From Pseudoxanthomonas sp. PXM03 (lineage in GTDB: Bacteria; Pseudomonadota; Gammaproteobacteria; Xanthomonadales; Xanthomonadaceae), in the NCBI RefSeq assembly GCF_014852005.1, contig NZ_JACVAU010000003.1, positions 124,001 to 188,000 on the forward strand: 64,000 bases of DNA, in the 5' to 3' direction. Shown in pieces: positions 37,433 to 46,171 of the stretch (its first letter is position 1; each line of letters begins with the position of its first letter). The notes under the pieces are model-generated. The model ran no database searches, was not told the origin of the DNA, and saw only the letters and a program-made list of their open reading frames with translations. Both the position numbers and the translations under genes were made by a program.

Positions 37433-38638
37433 ATGAGCAAGCAGATCCAAGAAGCCTATATCGTCGCCGCTACCCGCACGCCGGTCGGCAAGGCACCGAA
37501 GGGCGTATTCCGCAACACCCGCCCGGACGACATGCTGGCGCACGTGCTGAAGTCGGTCGTGGCGCAAGCGCCGGGCATCGACCTCAGCCGCATCGACGAC
37601 GCCATCATCGGCTGCGCGATGCCCGAGGGCGAGCAAGGCATGAACGTGGCACGCATCGGCCTGCTGTTGGCTGGCCTGCCGAACACCATCGCCGCGCAGA
37701 CCATCAATCGCTTCTGTTCGTCCGGCCTGCAAGCCGTGGCGATGGCCGCGGACCAGATCCGGCTCGGCAATGCGGACCTGATGCTGGCCGGCGGCACCGA
37801 GAGCATGAGCATGGTGCCGATGATGGGCAACAAGATCGCCATGGCACCCAGCGTGTTCGACAACGACCACGTCGCCATCGCTTACGGCATGGGCGTCACC
37901 GCCGAGAAGGTGGCCGAGGAATGGAAGATCTCGCGCGAGGACCAGGATGCGTTCGCCGTTGCTTCGCACCAGAAGGCCCTCGCCGCGCAGGCGGCGGGCG
38001 AGTTCAAGGATGAGATCAGTCCCTACGAAGTGATCTCGCGCCAGCCCGACCTGGCCGGCAACACGGTGCGGCTGAAGAAGCTGCTGGTCGAACAGGATGA
38101 AGGCCCGCGTGCGGACACGTCGCTGGAAGGTCTGGCCAAGCTGCGGACCGTGTTCCGCAATCCGCAGTTCGGCGGCACTGTCACCGCAGGCACCTCGTCG
38201 CAGATGAGCGACGGCGCCGCCGGCGTGCTGCTGGCCTCGGAGCAGGCGATCAAGGATTACGGCCTGACCCCGCTGGCCCGTTTCGTCAGTTTCTCGGTCG
38301 CCGGCGTGCGTCCCGAAGTGATGGGCATCGGCCCGATCGCCGCGATTCCGAAGGCGCTGAAACAGGCCGGCCTGACCAAGGACCAGCTGGACTGGATCGA
38401 GCTCAACGAAGCCTTCGCCGCGCAGGCCCTGGCGGTGATCCGCGACAGCGGACTGGACCCTTCGAAAATCAACCCGCTGGGCGGCGCGATTGCGCTGGGC
38501 CATCCACTGGGTGCCACCGGTGCGATCCGCACTGCCACGATCGTCCATGGCATGCGTCGTCGCCAGCAGAAATACGGCATGGTCACCATGTGCATCGGTA
38601 CCGGCATGGGCGCAGCAGGCATCTTCGAATCGCTCTGA
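37433..38638 (+). CDS. fadA: Acetyl-CoA C-acyltransferase (3-ketoacyl-CoA thiolase)
   Basis: The thiolytic last step of beta-oxidation. The 401-residue protein has the nucleophilic Cys in NRFCSSGLQAVAMAA (about Cys 93), GGTESMSMVPMMGN, the NEAFAAQ motif, GHPLGATGAIRT (active-site His), and the second Cys in CIGTGMGAAG. It follows the fadN-like gene by 23 bp and ends before a strong terminator, so regulator, fadN and fadA likely form one operon under the palindromic operator. Confidence 0.96.
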   Translation: MSKQIQEAYIVAATRTPVGKAPKGVFRNTRPDDMLAHVLKSVVAQAPGIDLSRIDDAIIGCAMPEGEQGMNVARIGLLLAGLPNTIAAQTINRFCSSGLQAVAMAADQIRLGNADLMLAGGTESMSMVPMMGNKIAMAPSVFDNDHVAIAYGMGVTAEKVAEEWKISREDQDAFAVASHQKALAAQAAGEFKDEISPYEVISRQPDLAGNTVRLKKLLVEQDEGPRADTSLEGLAKLRTVFRNPQFGGTVTAGTSSQMSDGAAGVLLASEQAIKDYGLTPLARFVSFSVAGVRPEVMGIGPIAAIPKALKQAGLTKDQLDWIELNEAFAAQALAVIRDSGLDPSKINPLGGAIALGHPLGATGAIRTATIVHGMRRRQQKYGMVTMCIGTGMGAAGIFESL

Positions 38639-38664
38639 CGTTACCCGCACTTCTGTGTCGAATG

Positions 38665-38690
38665 AAAAAGGCGCCGAAAGGCGCCTTTTT
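38665..38690. terminator. Bidirectional intrinsic terminator after fadA
   Basis: An 11-bp stem (AAAAAGGCGCC / GGCGCCTTTTT) with a GAAA loop gives five T on either strand. It ends the fad operon and, in reverse, the minus-strand gene at 38711-39055. Confidence 0.92.
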
Positions 38691-38710
38691 CCCGGGTGTG
38701 GTGCCTTCGC

Positions 38711-39055
38711 TCACGCCATCCGCGCACCGTTCGGCACCGGCCGCTCCACCGTGGTGATCACCACGCCGTCATCGGTGTGAAAGCCGGTCAGCAGGAACTC
38801 CGACAGAAAGCCCCCGATCTGCTTCGGAGGGAAATTGATGACGCCGACGATCTGCCGCCCGACCAGGTCCTCTGCGGCATAGAGCGCGACGATCTGCGCG
38901 CTGGTCTTCCTGACCCCATGTGGCCCGAAGTCCACCCAGAGCTTCCACGCCGGTTTGCGCGCCTGCGGGAATGCCTCGACTTTCAGCACGGTACCCACGC
39001 ACAACGCGACACGTTCGAAATCGGTCCATTCGATGGGGTCGTTCGTTTCCGTCAT
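38711..39055 (-). CDS. Small tRNA-binding (OB-fold) protein, CsaA-like
   Basis: A 114-residue protein consisting of one tRNA_bind OB-fold domain, as in CsaA or the C terminus of methionyl-tRNA synthetase. Conserved parts are ERVALCVGTVLKVEAFPQAR, LWVDFGPHGVRKTSAQI and VGVINFPPKQIGGFLSEFLL. CsaA proteins bind tRNA or peptides and have been called export chaperones; the true role here is unknown. Start MTETNDPIEW at 39055 lies 5 bp after the stop of the FAD oxidase gene, so the two share an operon. Confidence 0.87.
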   Translation of the reverse strand: MTETNDPIEWTDFERVALCVGTVLKVEAFPQARKPAWKLWVDFGPHGVRKTSAQIVALYAAEDLVGRQIVGVINFPPKQIGGFLSEFLLTGFHTDDGVVITTVERPVPNGARMA

Positions 39056-39060
39056 GTCGG

Positions 39061-40368
39061 TCACCTTTGCTCCATCCTGTCTTTCCACGCATCCTTGAAT
39101 TCCGCCCACCAGTAGCCGAGCTGCGCGCCCATGAAACCGGCAGGTTTCAATGCGGATACCAGCCCATAGTCCGAAAACTCACGCCAGCGCGGATCTTCCT
39201 GGGCGATGGCGCTGGCGATGATCTCCCCGGCGAACGTGGTGGGTGCCACGCCATGCCCGCCGAACGCCTGCGCAACCCACAAGCCGTCCTCCACGCGCCC
39301 CACCTGAGGCATCTGGTGGCGGGCATAGCTCATCAGGCCCGACCACGCGTAGTCGATGCGGACGCCTTCAAGCTGGGGGAACACCTTCAGCATGTCGCGA
39401 TACAGCAATCTCCGTACCTCCGCAGCCGACCGGTCCAGCACGGAGATGCGCCCTCCCCACAACAGCCGCGTGTCCGGTAGCGGTCGGTAGTAGTCGAATG
39501 CGAACCGGGTGTCGTAGACCGCGGCCTGCGTCGTGAGTGCGTCCTGCATCCGCGCATGCAGCGGCTCTGTCACCATCACATAGGTGGCAATGGGCAATAC
39601 GCCCGCATCCACGCGACGATGCAGGCCTGCAAGATAGCCCCCACAGGCCAGCACCACATGACGCGCCCTGACCTGCCCCTGCGGCGTGGCCACTCGCCAT
39701 CCCATGCCATCCCGCACCAGCGCGCTCGCGGGCGAGCGCGCGAACAGAGAAACCCCTTGTTCCTCTGCCACGCGTGCAATGCCGCGCGCGTACTTCAGCG
39801 GATGAAAATGGAAGGCATCCGGCTCGAACAGGCCGTCATGGTAACGGTGCGTCCGGATGTGGCTTCGCAGCGTTTCCTGCGGCATCCATCGCCAGTCCTG
39901 ACCATACTGATCAGCCAGCAGGCGCTGCCGGCTCCGCAACACCTCCGGATCCTTGAACCAGTTGGCCCAGATGATCCCGGCGTGCGTGTCGTCGCAGGCG
40001 ATGGCATGGCGTGTGATGCGTTGCCGGATCAGTTCGACCGCATCCGTTGTGCCGTCATAAAGAGCCTTGGCGCGCTGGGCACCCAGTTCGTGTAGGAGCG
40101 CGTCCTCACCCCTCGAGAATCCGCCGAACACGAAGCCACCGTTGCGGCCCGAGGCACCGTAGCCGGCCGCTTCGGCCTCGAGCAGCACGACATCACGGAC
40201 GCCCCTCTCCGACAGACCCAGCGCGGTATTGAGCCCGGCGAACCCGCCACCGATGATGCAGACCGATGCTTCTACGCTCCCCTGCAGCACAGGCGATGGC
40301 GGGGCCGCGCCGGCGGTATCGAGATAGTAGCCAGCTCCGGAGGTGTCGGCTGCAGACATGGCATCCAT
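39061..40368 (-). CDS. FAD-dependent amine oxidase (DadA/PuuB-like)
   Basis: A 435-residue flavoprotein of the D-amino-acid oxidase (DAO) superfamily, resembling gamma-glutamylputrescine oxidase. The FAD-binding Rossmann motif is VCIIGGGFAGLNTALGLSE, followed by the acidic LLEAEAAGYGASGRNGGFVF (GRNGG is typical of PuuB/OrdL). The C-terminal FAD contact is WVAQAFGGHGVAPTTFAGE. Actual substrate is unknown; polyamine or amino acid oxidation is plausible, and agmatine-pathway genes lie farther along the window but not in this operon. ATG 40368 is used; ATG 40359 is an alternative. Confidence 0.85.
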   Translation of the reverse strand: MDAMSAADTSGAGYYLDTAGAAPPSPVLQGSVEASVCIIGGGFAGLNTALGLSERGVRDVVLLEAEAAGYGASGRNGGFVFGGFSRGEDALLHELGAQRAKALYDGTTDAVELIRQRITRHAIACDDTHAGIIWANWFKDPEVLRSRQRLLADQYGQDWRWMPQETLRSHIRTHRYHDGLFEPDAFHFHPLKYARGIARVAEEQGVSLFARSPASALVRDGMGWRVATPQGQVRARHVVLACGGYLAGLHRRVDAGVLPIATYVMVTEPLHARMQDALTTQAAVYDTRFAFDYYRPLPDTRLLWGGRISVLDRSAAEVRRLLYRDMLKVFPQLEGVRIDYAWSGLMSYARHQMPQVGRVEDGLWVAQAFGGHGVAPTTFAGEIIASAIAQEDPRWREFSDYGLVSALKPAGFMGAQLGYWWAEFKDAWKDRMEQR

Positions 40369-40419
40369 CGAGTGGCGCGGGGTGAACGGGTCGAATCAGG
40401 CCTTCGGTGATGCGGAAAC

Positions 40420-41322
40420 CTATTCGAGTTCCCGCACGCCCAGTTCGGCCAGGGCATCCTGCATCATGACGCGTGCCGCATCACTGAGTTTCTCGTGGTC
40501 GAGTGCGTAGCGGATGGTCGCTTCGATGAGGCCGATATGCGTACCGCAATCGAAGCGGGTGCCCTTGAAGCGATAGGCATGTACCGGTTTTTCCAGCAAC
40601 AGCGCCGCGATGGCATCCGTCAGCTGGATCTCGCCACCGGCGCCCGGCGCCGTTCCCTCCAGCAGGGCGAAGATGCGCGAATCGAGCACATAGCGGCCGA
40701 CGACCGCCAGATTGCTGGGCGCGACCTCCGGCTTCGGCTTCTCCACGATGCCACGGATGCGCCCCTCCCTTCCGGTGAAGGCGTCGGTGGCCACGATGCC
40801 GTAACTACCTGTCTGGTCATGCGGCACATCCTGCACCGCGATGATGCTGGCGCCCGTCGTTTCGGCGGCGTCGGCCATCTGCTTCAGCGCACCGGGCCCA
40901 CGGTTCCATATCAAATCGTCGGGCAGCAGGACCGCGAAGGGTTCGTCGCCCACGATCGGCTTGGCGCACAGCACGGCATGCCCCAGACCCAGCGCCTCGG
41001 CCTGCGTCACGAAAACAGCGCGTACGTGGCTGGGCAGCACATTCCGCACCAGTTCGAGCTGCTCCTGTTTTCCAGCCCGCTCCAGCTTCTGCTCGAGCTC
41101 ATAGGCCTTGTCGAAGTAGTCGGCAACCGCATGCTTGTAGCGGTTGGTGACGAAGATCAAGGTGTCGCACCCTGCCTCGACCGCCTCATCCACGGCGTAC
41201 TGGATCAACGGCCGATCGATGATCGGCAGCATCTCCTTCGGCACGGTCTTGGTCGCGGGCAGAAAGCGGGTGCCGAGACCGGCGACGGGAAAAACGGCCT
41301 TGCGGATTCTGGCAGTGGTCAT
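40420..41322 (-). CDS. galU: UTP--glucose-1-phosphate uridylyltransferase
   Basis: It makes UDP-glucose, the precursor for LPS, exopolysaccharide and other glucans. The 300-residue protein contains the nucleotide-binding signature GLGTRFLPATKTVPKEML, QAEALGLGHAVLCAKP, LLPDDLIW and the KGTRFDCG motif near the C terminus. It overlaps the upstream WbpM-like gene by 4 bp (ATGA), placing it at the end of a polysaccharide gene set. Confidence 0.97.
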   Translation of the reverse strand: MTTARIRKAVFPVAGLGTRFLPATKTVPKEMLPIIDRPLIQYAVDEAVEAGCDTLIFVTNRYKHAVADYFDKAYELEQKLERAGKQEQLELVRNVLPSHVRAVFVTQAEALGLGHAVLCAKPIVGDEPFAVLLPDDLIWNRGPGALKQMADAAETTGASIIAVQDVPHDQTGSYGIVATDAFTGREGRIRGIVEKPKPEVAPSNLAVVGRYVLDSRIFALLEGTAPGAGGEIQLTDAIAALLLEKPVHAYRFKGTRFDCGTHIGLIEATIRYALDHEKLSDAARVMMQDALAELGVRELE

Positions 41323-43232
41323 CGGGTCCTGCGGGCATCGCGACCTGGGAATACCACGATGTTAGCCGAAGAATCATCCTGGTCGTTTGACAACGGGGCG
41401 AACTCGGGAACCGCGATCCGCAATACCTCTCCCAACTCGTTCGTATCGTACCGGGCATGCGCCGCCCGCATGCGCTGCAGAGCCAGTTCGATGAACTCGG
41501 GCGCCACTTCGCGCGCAAGCGCCTTCATGATCTTCGAGTGAGAGGTGGGCTGGTAGCGCTCATCTGCGTGGAAAAGCGTTTCGTGCAACTTCTCCCCGGG
41601 GCGAAGACCGGTGTAGACGATGGCGATATCGCGCCCGGGTTGCCTGCCTGCCAATCGGATCATCTGCTCCGCCAGCAGGCGGATCGGCACTGGATCGCCC
41701 ATGTCCAACGTATAGATGGATGCATGCGCTGCGCCTGAAGCCGCCTGCAGAATGAGCTGGCACGCCTCGGGAATGGTCATGAAATAGCGCGTCACGTCCG
41801 GATCGGTGACGGTCACCGGCCCGCCCTTGCGGATCTGTTCCCGGAACAAGGGAACTACGCTACCTGCGGAATCCAGGACGTTGCCGAAACGCACCGTGAC
41901 GTATCGCGTTCCCGAGCGCGCATCGTCGAGCGCCTGGCATGCCATCTCCGCAAGGCGTTTGGTCGCACCAAGCACGTTCACGGGATCCACTGCCTTGTCC
42001 GTGGAAATCAGCACGAAGGTCGCGACACCCGCTTCACGACACGCACGTGCCACCGTTTCGGTTGCCAGAACATTGTTGCCAACCGCTTCCCGCAGATGCC
42101 CCTCAAGTAACGGCACCTGTTTGTAAGCTGCGGCATGGAATACGGCATCAGGCTCTGCAATCTTCAATGCGTGCTCAATGACGGCCGCATCTCCGCAGTT
42201 GCCCAGTATCGGAAGAACCTCAAGATCCGGAAAAGCTCGACGAAGATCGCCCTGGATCGTGATGAGCGCCAGTTCGTCGATTTCAACCAGTGCGATCCGC
42301 TGGGCACCGTGGCGAGCACATTGCCGGCAGAGCTCCGAACCGATGGACCCGCCCGCACCCGTCACCATCACGGTCCGCCCGCCCAGCCAGCCCCGGATGA
42401 GCTTCCAGTCGGGCGTGACCGACTTTCGGCCAAGCAAGTCCTCGATCGCGACCTCCTTGAGGTCGCCCGGCATGGACTGTCCTTCCAACACGTTGACCAG
42501 TCGAGGCACCATGCGGAAAGGCAGCCCGGTGCTTTCGCAGATCGCCACTACGCGTTGCATCGCCGGCGCATCGAGGGACGGCATGGCGATGACCAGCATG
42601 CGGGCAGCGGTTTCGCGCGCAACCGCCGCCGCGTTCTCCAACCCTCCCAGCACGGGAATGCCCTGCAGTTTTGATCCGTGCAGCCGTGACGCGTCATCCA
42701 GGAAGGCGACCGGTTGATAGATTCCCGTGCGCCGGAGCTCGCGTACAAGAGCCTCACCTGCCCGGCCGGCGCCGAGAATCAGCACTCGGGACGCACTTTC
42801 GTTGCTGCGGTTGACCTGACTGTCCTTCCATGCGCGGTAAGCGAGCCTGGGCAGGCCAAGGAAGCCCACCAGGGCAAACGGGTAGAAGCCCAGCACTGCA
42901 CGCGGCGTGGAACCGAACCGGTTGTAGAAGAACAGCCCAAGGACAACGCCCAGGAAACCCAGCGCACACGCCTTCACGATATTCCAGAGGTCTGGAAGAC
43001 TGGCAAAGCGCCAGAGACCGCGATACAGCCCCATCCACCAGAACACGGCGCCCTGCGCCAGCAGAACGATGGCAATCTCGTTCGACCAAAGAGGGAACGC
43101 TGGTGCTTGGGCGAGCATTGCGTACCGAAGACGATGCAATACCTGCCAGCACAGCCACACCATCGTCAGATCATGGGCCGCCACCAGAAGGCGCGGCATG
43201 AAGCCACTCAATCGATCCCGCCAGGACTCCAT
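41319..43232 (-). CDS. UDP-sugar 4,6-dehydratase, WbpM/CapD-like membrane protein
   Basis: A 637-residue nucleoside-diphosphate-sugar epimerase/dehydratase of the WbpM / CapD / PglF group. Four N-terminal membrane spans (VAAHDLTMVWLCWQVLH, IAIVLLAQGAVFWWMGLYR, ACALGFLGVVLGLFFYN, VLGFYPFALVGFLGLPRLA) precede a CoA-binding-like domain (RVLILGAGRAGEALVREL) and a C-terminal SDR dehydratase domain with MVTGAGGSIGSELCRQ, HAAAYKQVPLLE and LISTDKAVDPVNVLGATKR. It converts UDP-GlcNAc to the 4-keto-6-deoxy sugar used in O-antigen or glycan synthesis. It is coupled to galU and lies 21 bp after the WbpL-like gene. Confidence 0.92.
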   Translation of the reverse strand: MESWRDRLSGFMPRLLVAAHDLTMVWLCWQVLHRLRYAMLAQAPAFPLWSNEIAIVLLAQGAVFWWMGLYRGLWRFASLPDLWNIVKACALGFLGVVLGLFFYNRFGSTPRAVLGFYPFALVGFLGLPRLAYRAWKDSQVNRSNESASRVLILGAGRAGEALVRELRRTGIYQPVAFLDDASRLHGSKLQGIPVLGGLENAAAVARETAARMLVIAMPSLDAPAMQRVVAICESTGLPFRMVPRLVNVLEGQSMPGDLKEVAIEDLLGRKSVTPDWKLIRGWLGGRTVMVTGAGGSIGSELCRQCARHGAQRIALVEIDELALITIQGDLRRAFPDLEVLPILGNCGDAAVIEHALKIAEPDAVFHAAAYKQVPLLEGHLREAVGNNVLATETVARACREAGVATFVLISTDKAVDPVNVLGATKRLAEMACQALDDARSGTRYVTVRFGNVLDSAGSVVPLFREQIRKGGPVTVTDPDVTRYFMTIPEACQLILQAASGAAHASIYTLDMGDPVPIRLLAEQMIRLAGRQPGRDIAIVYTGLRPGEKLHETLFHADERYQPTSHSKIMKALAREVAPEFIELALQRMRAAHARYDTNELGEVLRIAVPEFAPLSNDQDDSSANIVVFPGRDARRTR

Positions 43233-43253
43233 CAGCTCCGTCTCCGTGTGCTA

Positions 43254-44225
43254 TCAGCTACGCCATCCTCGGCGCAATAAAACCCACAGCGCCCCACCGA
43301 ACCCGTAGACGGCGATCACCGCGCCCAGGGTAGCTACCACCGTTGTCCGGGGCATGCCATAGATTAACAATAAGGTAACGCCGCCGAACACCATGTAAAT
43401 CACGGTTACCGCAGCGTGCCCGAATCGACGCGCGCCGATCTGGTAGAGATGGCCCACATGCGGTGTCCACCATTGTTCGCCCCGGAGCATGCGCCCCAGT
43501 AACGTGAAGCCTGCGTCGACGAGAAAAGCACACAGGGGCAGCAGCAGCAGGGGGGTGCTGGCCGGTGGCAGCGCAAGGAACGCGGCGGTGGCAAGCCCGG
43601 CCAACGCATAACCCAGTGCACCACTGCCCACGTCCCCCAGGAAGATCCACGCCCTGGGGAAGTTGAAGGGCAGGAAGCCGACGCACGCCGCGAGCAGCGC
43701 CAAGGCAAGCCAGTGCCACCCCCCCACCAGCAAGCCGGCATAGGCCAGTGCCGCCAATGCAGCCTGGCTGGCTGCCAGGCCATTGATGCCGTCCATGAAG
43801 TTCCAGACGTTGACCAGCACCATGGTCATGCCAAAAGCCGCCACAGCCGGCAGCCACTGGCCGCTTTGCCATCCCGCTGCCGCTGCCAGGCTCAGCGCCG
43901 CCACCGCTTGTACCGCCAGTCGCAGCCAAGGCGACAAGGGCCGATGGTCGTCCCACCACCCTATTCCGGCGACAATCAACAGGCCGGGCGCGAAGCCCAG
44001 CCACAGCACATCCATTGCCTCTGGAATCAGCGCAAGGTACAGGCCGGCAGCCACGAGTACGGCCACGATCGCGATGCCGCCGCCACGGGGCGTTGCGACG
44101 CTGTGACTCCTGCGCTCACCCGGCTGGTCCATGAGGTTGCCGCGCAGGGCGTATCGGCGCGCCAGCCAGGTTCCCAGGGCGGCAGCTGCCGCCAGCAGCA
44201 GAAGCCAGACGGGCACGCTCGGCAT
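43254..44225 (-). CDS. MraY/WecA-family polyprenyl-phosphate sugar-1-phosphate transferase (WbpL-like)
   Basis: A 323-residue multi-span glycosyltransferase 4 family enzyme that starts O-antigen or similar glycan synthesis by loading an N-acetylhexosamine phosphate onto undecaprenyl phosphate. Motifs are RRSHSVATPRGGGIAIV, GWWDDHRPLSPW (Asp pair), VWNFMDGINGLAASQ, FNFPRAWIFLGDVGSGALGY and the loop WWTPHVGHLYQIGARR. About ten hydrophobic segments are visible. The start at 44225 shares bases with the lapB stop (TGATG), so it is tightly coupled to lapB. Confidence 0.93.
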   Translation of the reverse strand: MPSVPVWLLLLAAAAALGTWLARRYALRGNLMDQPGERRSHSVATPRGGGIAIVAVLVAAGLYLALIPEAMDVLWLGFAPGLLIVAGIGWWDDHRPLSPWLRLAVQAVAALSLAAAAGWQSGQWLPAVAAFGMTMVLVNVWNFMDGINGLAASQAALAALAYAGLLVGGWHWLALALLAACVGFLPFNFPRAWIFLGDVGSGALGYALAGLATAAFLALPPASTPLLLLPLCAFLVDAGFTLLGRMLRGEQWWTPHVGHLYQIGARRFGHAAVTVIYMVFGGVTLLLIYGMPRTTVVATLGAVIAVYGFGGALWVLLRRGWRS

Positions 44226-45403
44226 CAGACGACCGCGTAGTTCAACAGTGGCTTGATCGTGCCCCACTCCTTGCAACTCGGGCATTGCCAATGATGCGTC
44301 CTGGCGCCGAAGCCGCACTGGGTGCACCGGTAGCTCGGATTCCGCACCAGCAGTTGATCGGTGATGTGCTTGAGATCATGCAGCGTGGCCGACGCGTCCG
44401 CACCTTCCGCCAGCGTGAGGTCGATCAGTGCCGCTTCGCCGCGTACCGACGGCCGGTCCTTGAGCTGACGTGCAAGGTAGGCCCTTGCGGCGGCAACGCC
44501 ATCCTGCCGTTCGACCAGGCGCGTCAACGCCAGCACCGGGGCGATTCCCCGGTAGTGCTCGCACATCTCCGACAGGAATGCCCGCGCTCCGGACAGATCA
44601 CCCACTTGCTCGTAGCCTGCCAGCAGGCTCGGCAACACCTCGGGAAGGTAGTCCGGGTCATGTCGCGCAGCGCGTTCGAACGCGCGAATCGCCGCTTCCG
44701 AATTGCCCGCATCGGTTTCAATGCGACCTTCAAGGATGCCGGCACGTACGCTGCCCGCATCGGCCTGGTAGGCGCGTGCCACCGCTGCCCGGGCGGCTTC
44801 GACGCTGTTCGCCGTCCGTTGCCGCTCGGCCAGTTCGCATTCGAACTGGGCGATCAGCTTGCCCATCGGTTCGGTCGTGACCTCTTCATAACGTCGCGCG
44901 TTGTCGATCGCCTTCTCCCAGTCGCGCTCAGCCTGGTAGATGCCGATGAGGTGCTTGAGCGCCTGCGGAGCACGCTGGTCGATGCGCGCCAGATCGGTGA
45001 ACACGGTTTCCGCGCGATCCAGAAGGCCGGAACGCATGTAGTCCTCGCCCAGTGCCAGCAAGGCTTGCACGCGCTGCGCATCGCTCAGGTCGGCCCGTTG
45101 CACGAGGCCCTGGTGCAGGCGAATGGCGCGATCCACTTCGCCACGACGACGGAACAGGTGGCCCAGGGCAACCTGCGTCTCGAAGGTTTCCTTGTCCAGC
45201 TCCGCGATATGCAGGAACAGCTCGATGGCCTTGTCCGGCTGCTCATTGAGCAGATAGTTCAGGCCCCGGAAATAGGTGCTCGACAGTCTGCTGACCTGCG
45301 TGTCGCCGTGACGTTGTCCGCCGCGACGGCCGATGATCCACCCGCTGAGCGCAGCAAGCGGAAGGAACAGGAAGAACCAGAACCATTCGGTCAGGAAAGC
45401 CAT
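44225..45403 (-). CDS. lapB: Lipopolysaccharide assembly protein B (YciM)
   Basis: LapB recruits the protease FtsH to LpxC and so controls LPS amount. The 392-residue protein has an N-terminal membrane anchor (EWFWFFLFLPLAALSGWIIG), TPR repeats (ELFLHIAELDKETFETQVALGHLFRRRGEVDRAIR and following units) and a C-terminal rubredoxin-like zinc site CTQC ... CPSCKEWG. Length matches E. coli LapB (389 aa). Start MAFLTEWFWFF at 45403 is 4 bp after the lapA stop. Coupling to a WbpL-like gene places LPS quality control next to O-antigen initiation. Confidence 0.96.
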   Translation of the reverse strand: MAFLTEWFWFFLFLPLAALSGWIIGRRGGQRHGDTQVSRLSSTYFRGLNYLLNEQPDKAIELFLHIAELDKETFETQVALGHLFRRRGEVDRAIRLHQGLVQRADLSDAQRVQALLALGEDYMRSGLLDRAETVFTDLARIDQRAPQALKHLIGIYQAERDWEKAIDNARRYEEVTTEPMGKLIAQFECELAERQRTANSVEAARAAVARAYQADAGSVRAGILEGRIETDAGNSEAAIRAFERAARHDPDYLPEVLPSLLAGYEQVGDLSGARAFLSEMCEHYRGIAPVLALTRLVERQDGVAAARAYLARQLKDRPSVRGEAALIDLTLAEGADASATLHDLKHITDQLLVRNPSYRCTQCGFGARTHHWQCPSCKEWGTIKPLLNYAVV

Positions 45404-45407
45404 GGGT

Positions 45408-45695
45408 TCAGGCACCGCCATCGATGGCCGATGACGTCCCCGCCCCGTTGGCCGCGGGCTGGGCGGCGCGGGTCGCCTTCCTGAGCTTGGCGTACAAAGG
45501 CCAGACCAGGGTGGCCAGCACGATCAGGCCGCCGATCACCACTCCCAGCAGCAGGGACAGCATGATGCCGACGCCGGAAGACGTCTGGAATTCGGTGAAA
45601 AGGAGTTTCAGCGTGATCGGCTGCGTGTTGAGCACGCCGATGATGAGTCCGTAGGCCAGGAACAACAGTGCGACGACCAGGCGGAACATGTTCAT
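45408..45695 (-). CDS. lapA: Lipopolysaccharide assembly protein A
   Basis: A 95-residue inner-membrane protein with two spans (LVVALLFLAYGLIIGVLN, GIMLSLLLGVVIGGLIVLATLVW) and a cytosolic basic then Ala/Gly-rich tail. It acts with LapB in LPS assembly and LpxC turnover. NTQPITLKLLF between the spans is typical of the LapA domain. The start ATG 45695 has AGGAG 7 bases upstream; a second ATG at 45689 is less well spaced. It lies 4 bp from lapB and 73 bp downstream of ihfB. Confidence 0.93.
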   Translation of the reverse strand: MNMFRLVVALLFLAYGLIIGVLNTQPITLKLLFTEFQTSSGVGIMLSLLLGVVIGGLIVLATLVWPLYAKLRKATRAAQPAANGAGTSSAIDGGA

Positions 45696-45768
45696 CAGGC
45701 GACTCCTTGCGGGATGCGCCTAGCTTAACGGAGTAGACGCGGAACGACACACACGCGTCGACGGCGGG

Positions 45769-46074
45769 TTATTCCCCGCTTTCCTCGATGGGGGTGACGT
45801 CACTGACACGCTCGCGCAGTTCCTTGCCCGGCTTGAAATGAGGGACATGCTTGGCCGGCAACGCGACCGACTCGCCGGTCTTCGGATTGCGTCCCATCCT
45901 GGGCGGACGGTAATGCAGCGAGAAACTGCCGAATCCGCGGATCTCGATACGGTCGCCCTGGGCGAGGGCCCCGCCCATCATCTCCAGCAAAGCCTTGACG
46001 GCCAGGTCCACGTCCTCGGCCTTGAGGTGCGGCTGGCGGCGGCTGAGGATCTCGATGAGTTCGGATTTGGTCAT
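45769..46074 (-). CDS. ihfB: Integration host factor subunit beta
   Basis: A 101-residue DNA-bending protein of the HU/IHF family, beta subunit. [14 protein letters not shown] begins the helical part, and the DNA-binding arm contains [27 protein letters not shown], with the intercalating proline in the KTGE region context. It pairs with IhfA (not in this window) to shape promoters and replication or recombination complexes. It lies downstream of rpsA, the usual gammaproteobacterial order, with a strong hairpin between them. Confidence 0.97.
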   Translation of the reverse strand: MTKSELIEILSRRQPHLKAEDVDLAVKALLEMMGGALAQGDRIEIRGFGSFSLHYRPPRMGRNPKTGESVALPAKHVPHFKPGKELRERVSDVTPIEESGE

Positions 46075-46103
46075 CGCATGCGGAATTCGGACGGATGAAC
46101 CCG

Positions 46104-46130
46104 CGCCGGCCCGGGTACTCCGGGCCGGCG
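46104..46130. terminator. GC-rich hairpin between rpsA and ihfB
   Basis: A perfect 11-bp stem with a 5-nt loop (core GCCGGCCCGG / CCGGGCCGGC) without a T-run. It may cause partial termination or stabilise rpsA mRNA, so that ihfB is expressed less than rpsA. Confidence 0.5.
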
Positions 46131-46171
46131 GGGAACGGTACTGCTAGTGGTACTGCAACGGCGCGAGCCGC

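Noticed and set aside
38711..40368. FAD oxidase and CsaA-like gene as part of the agmatine/putrescine pathway
   Set aside because: They lie 9 kb from aguA on the other strand with unrelated genes between, so context does not support a link.
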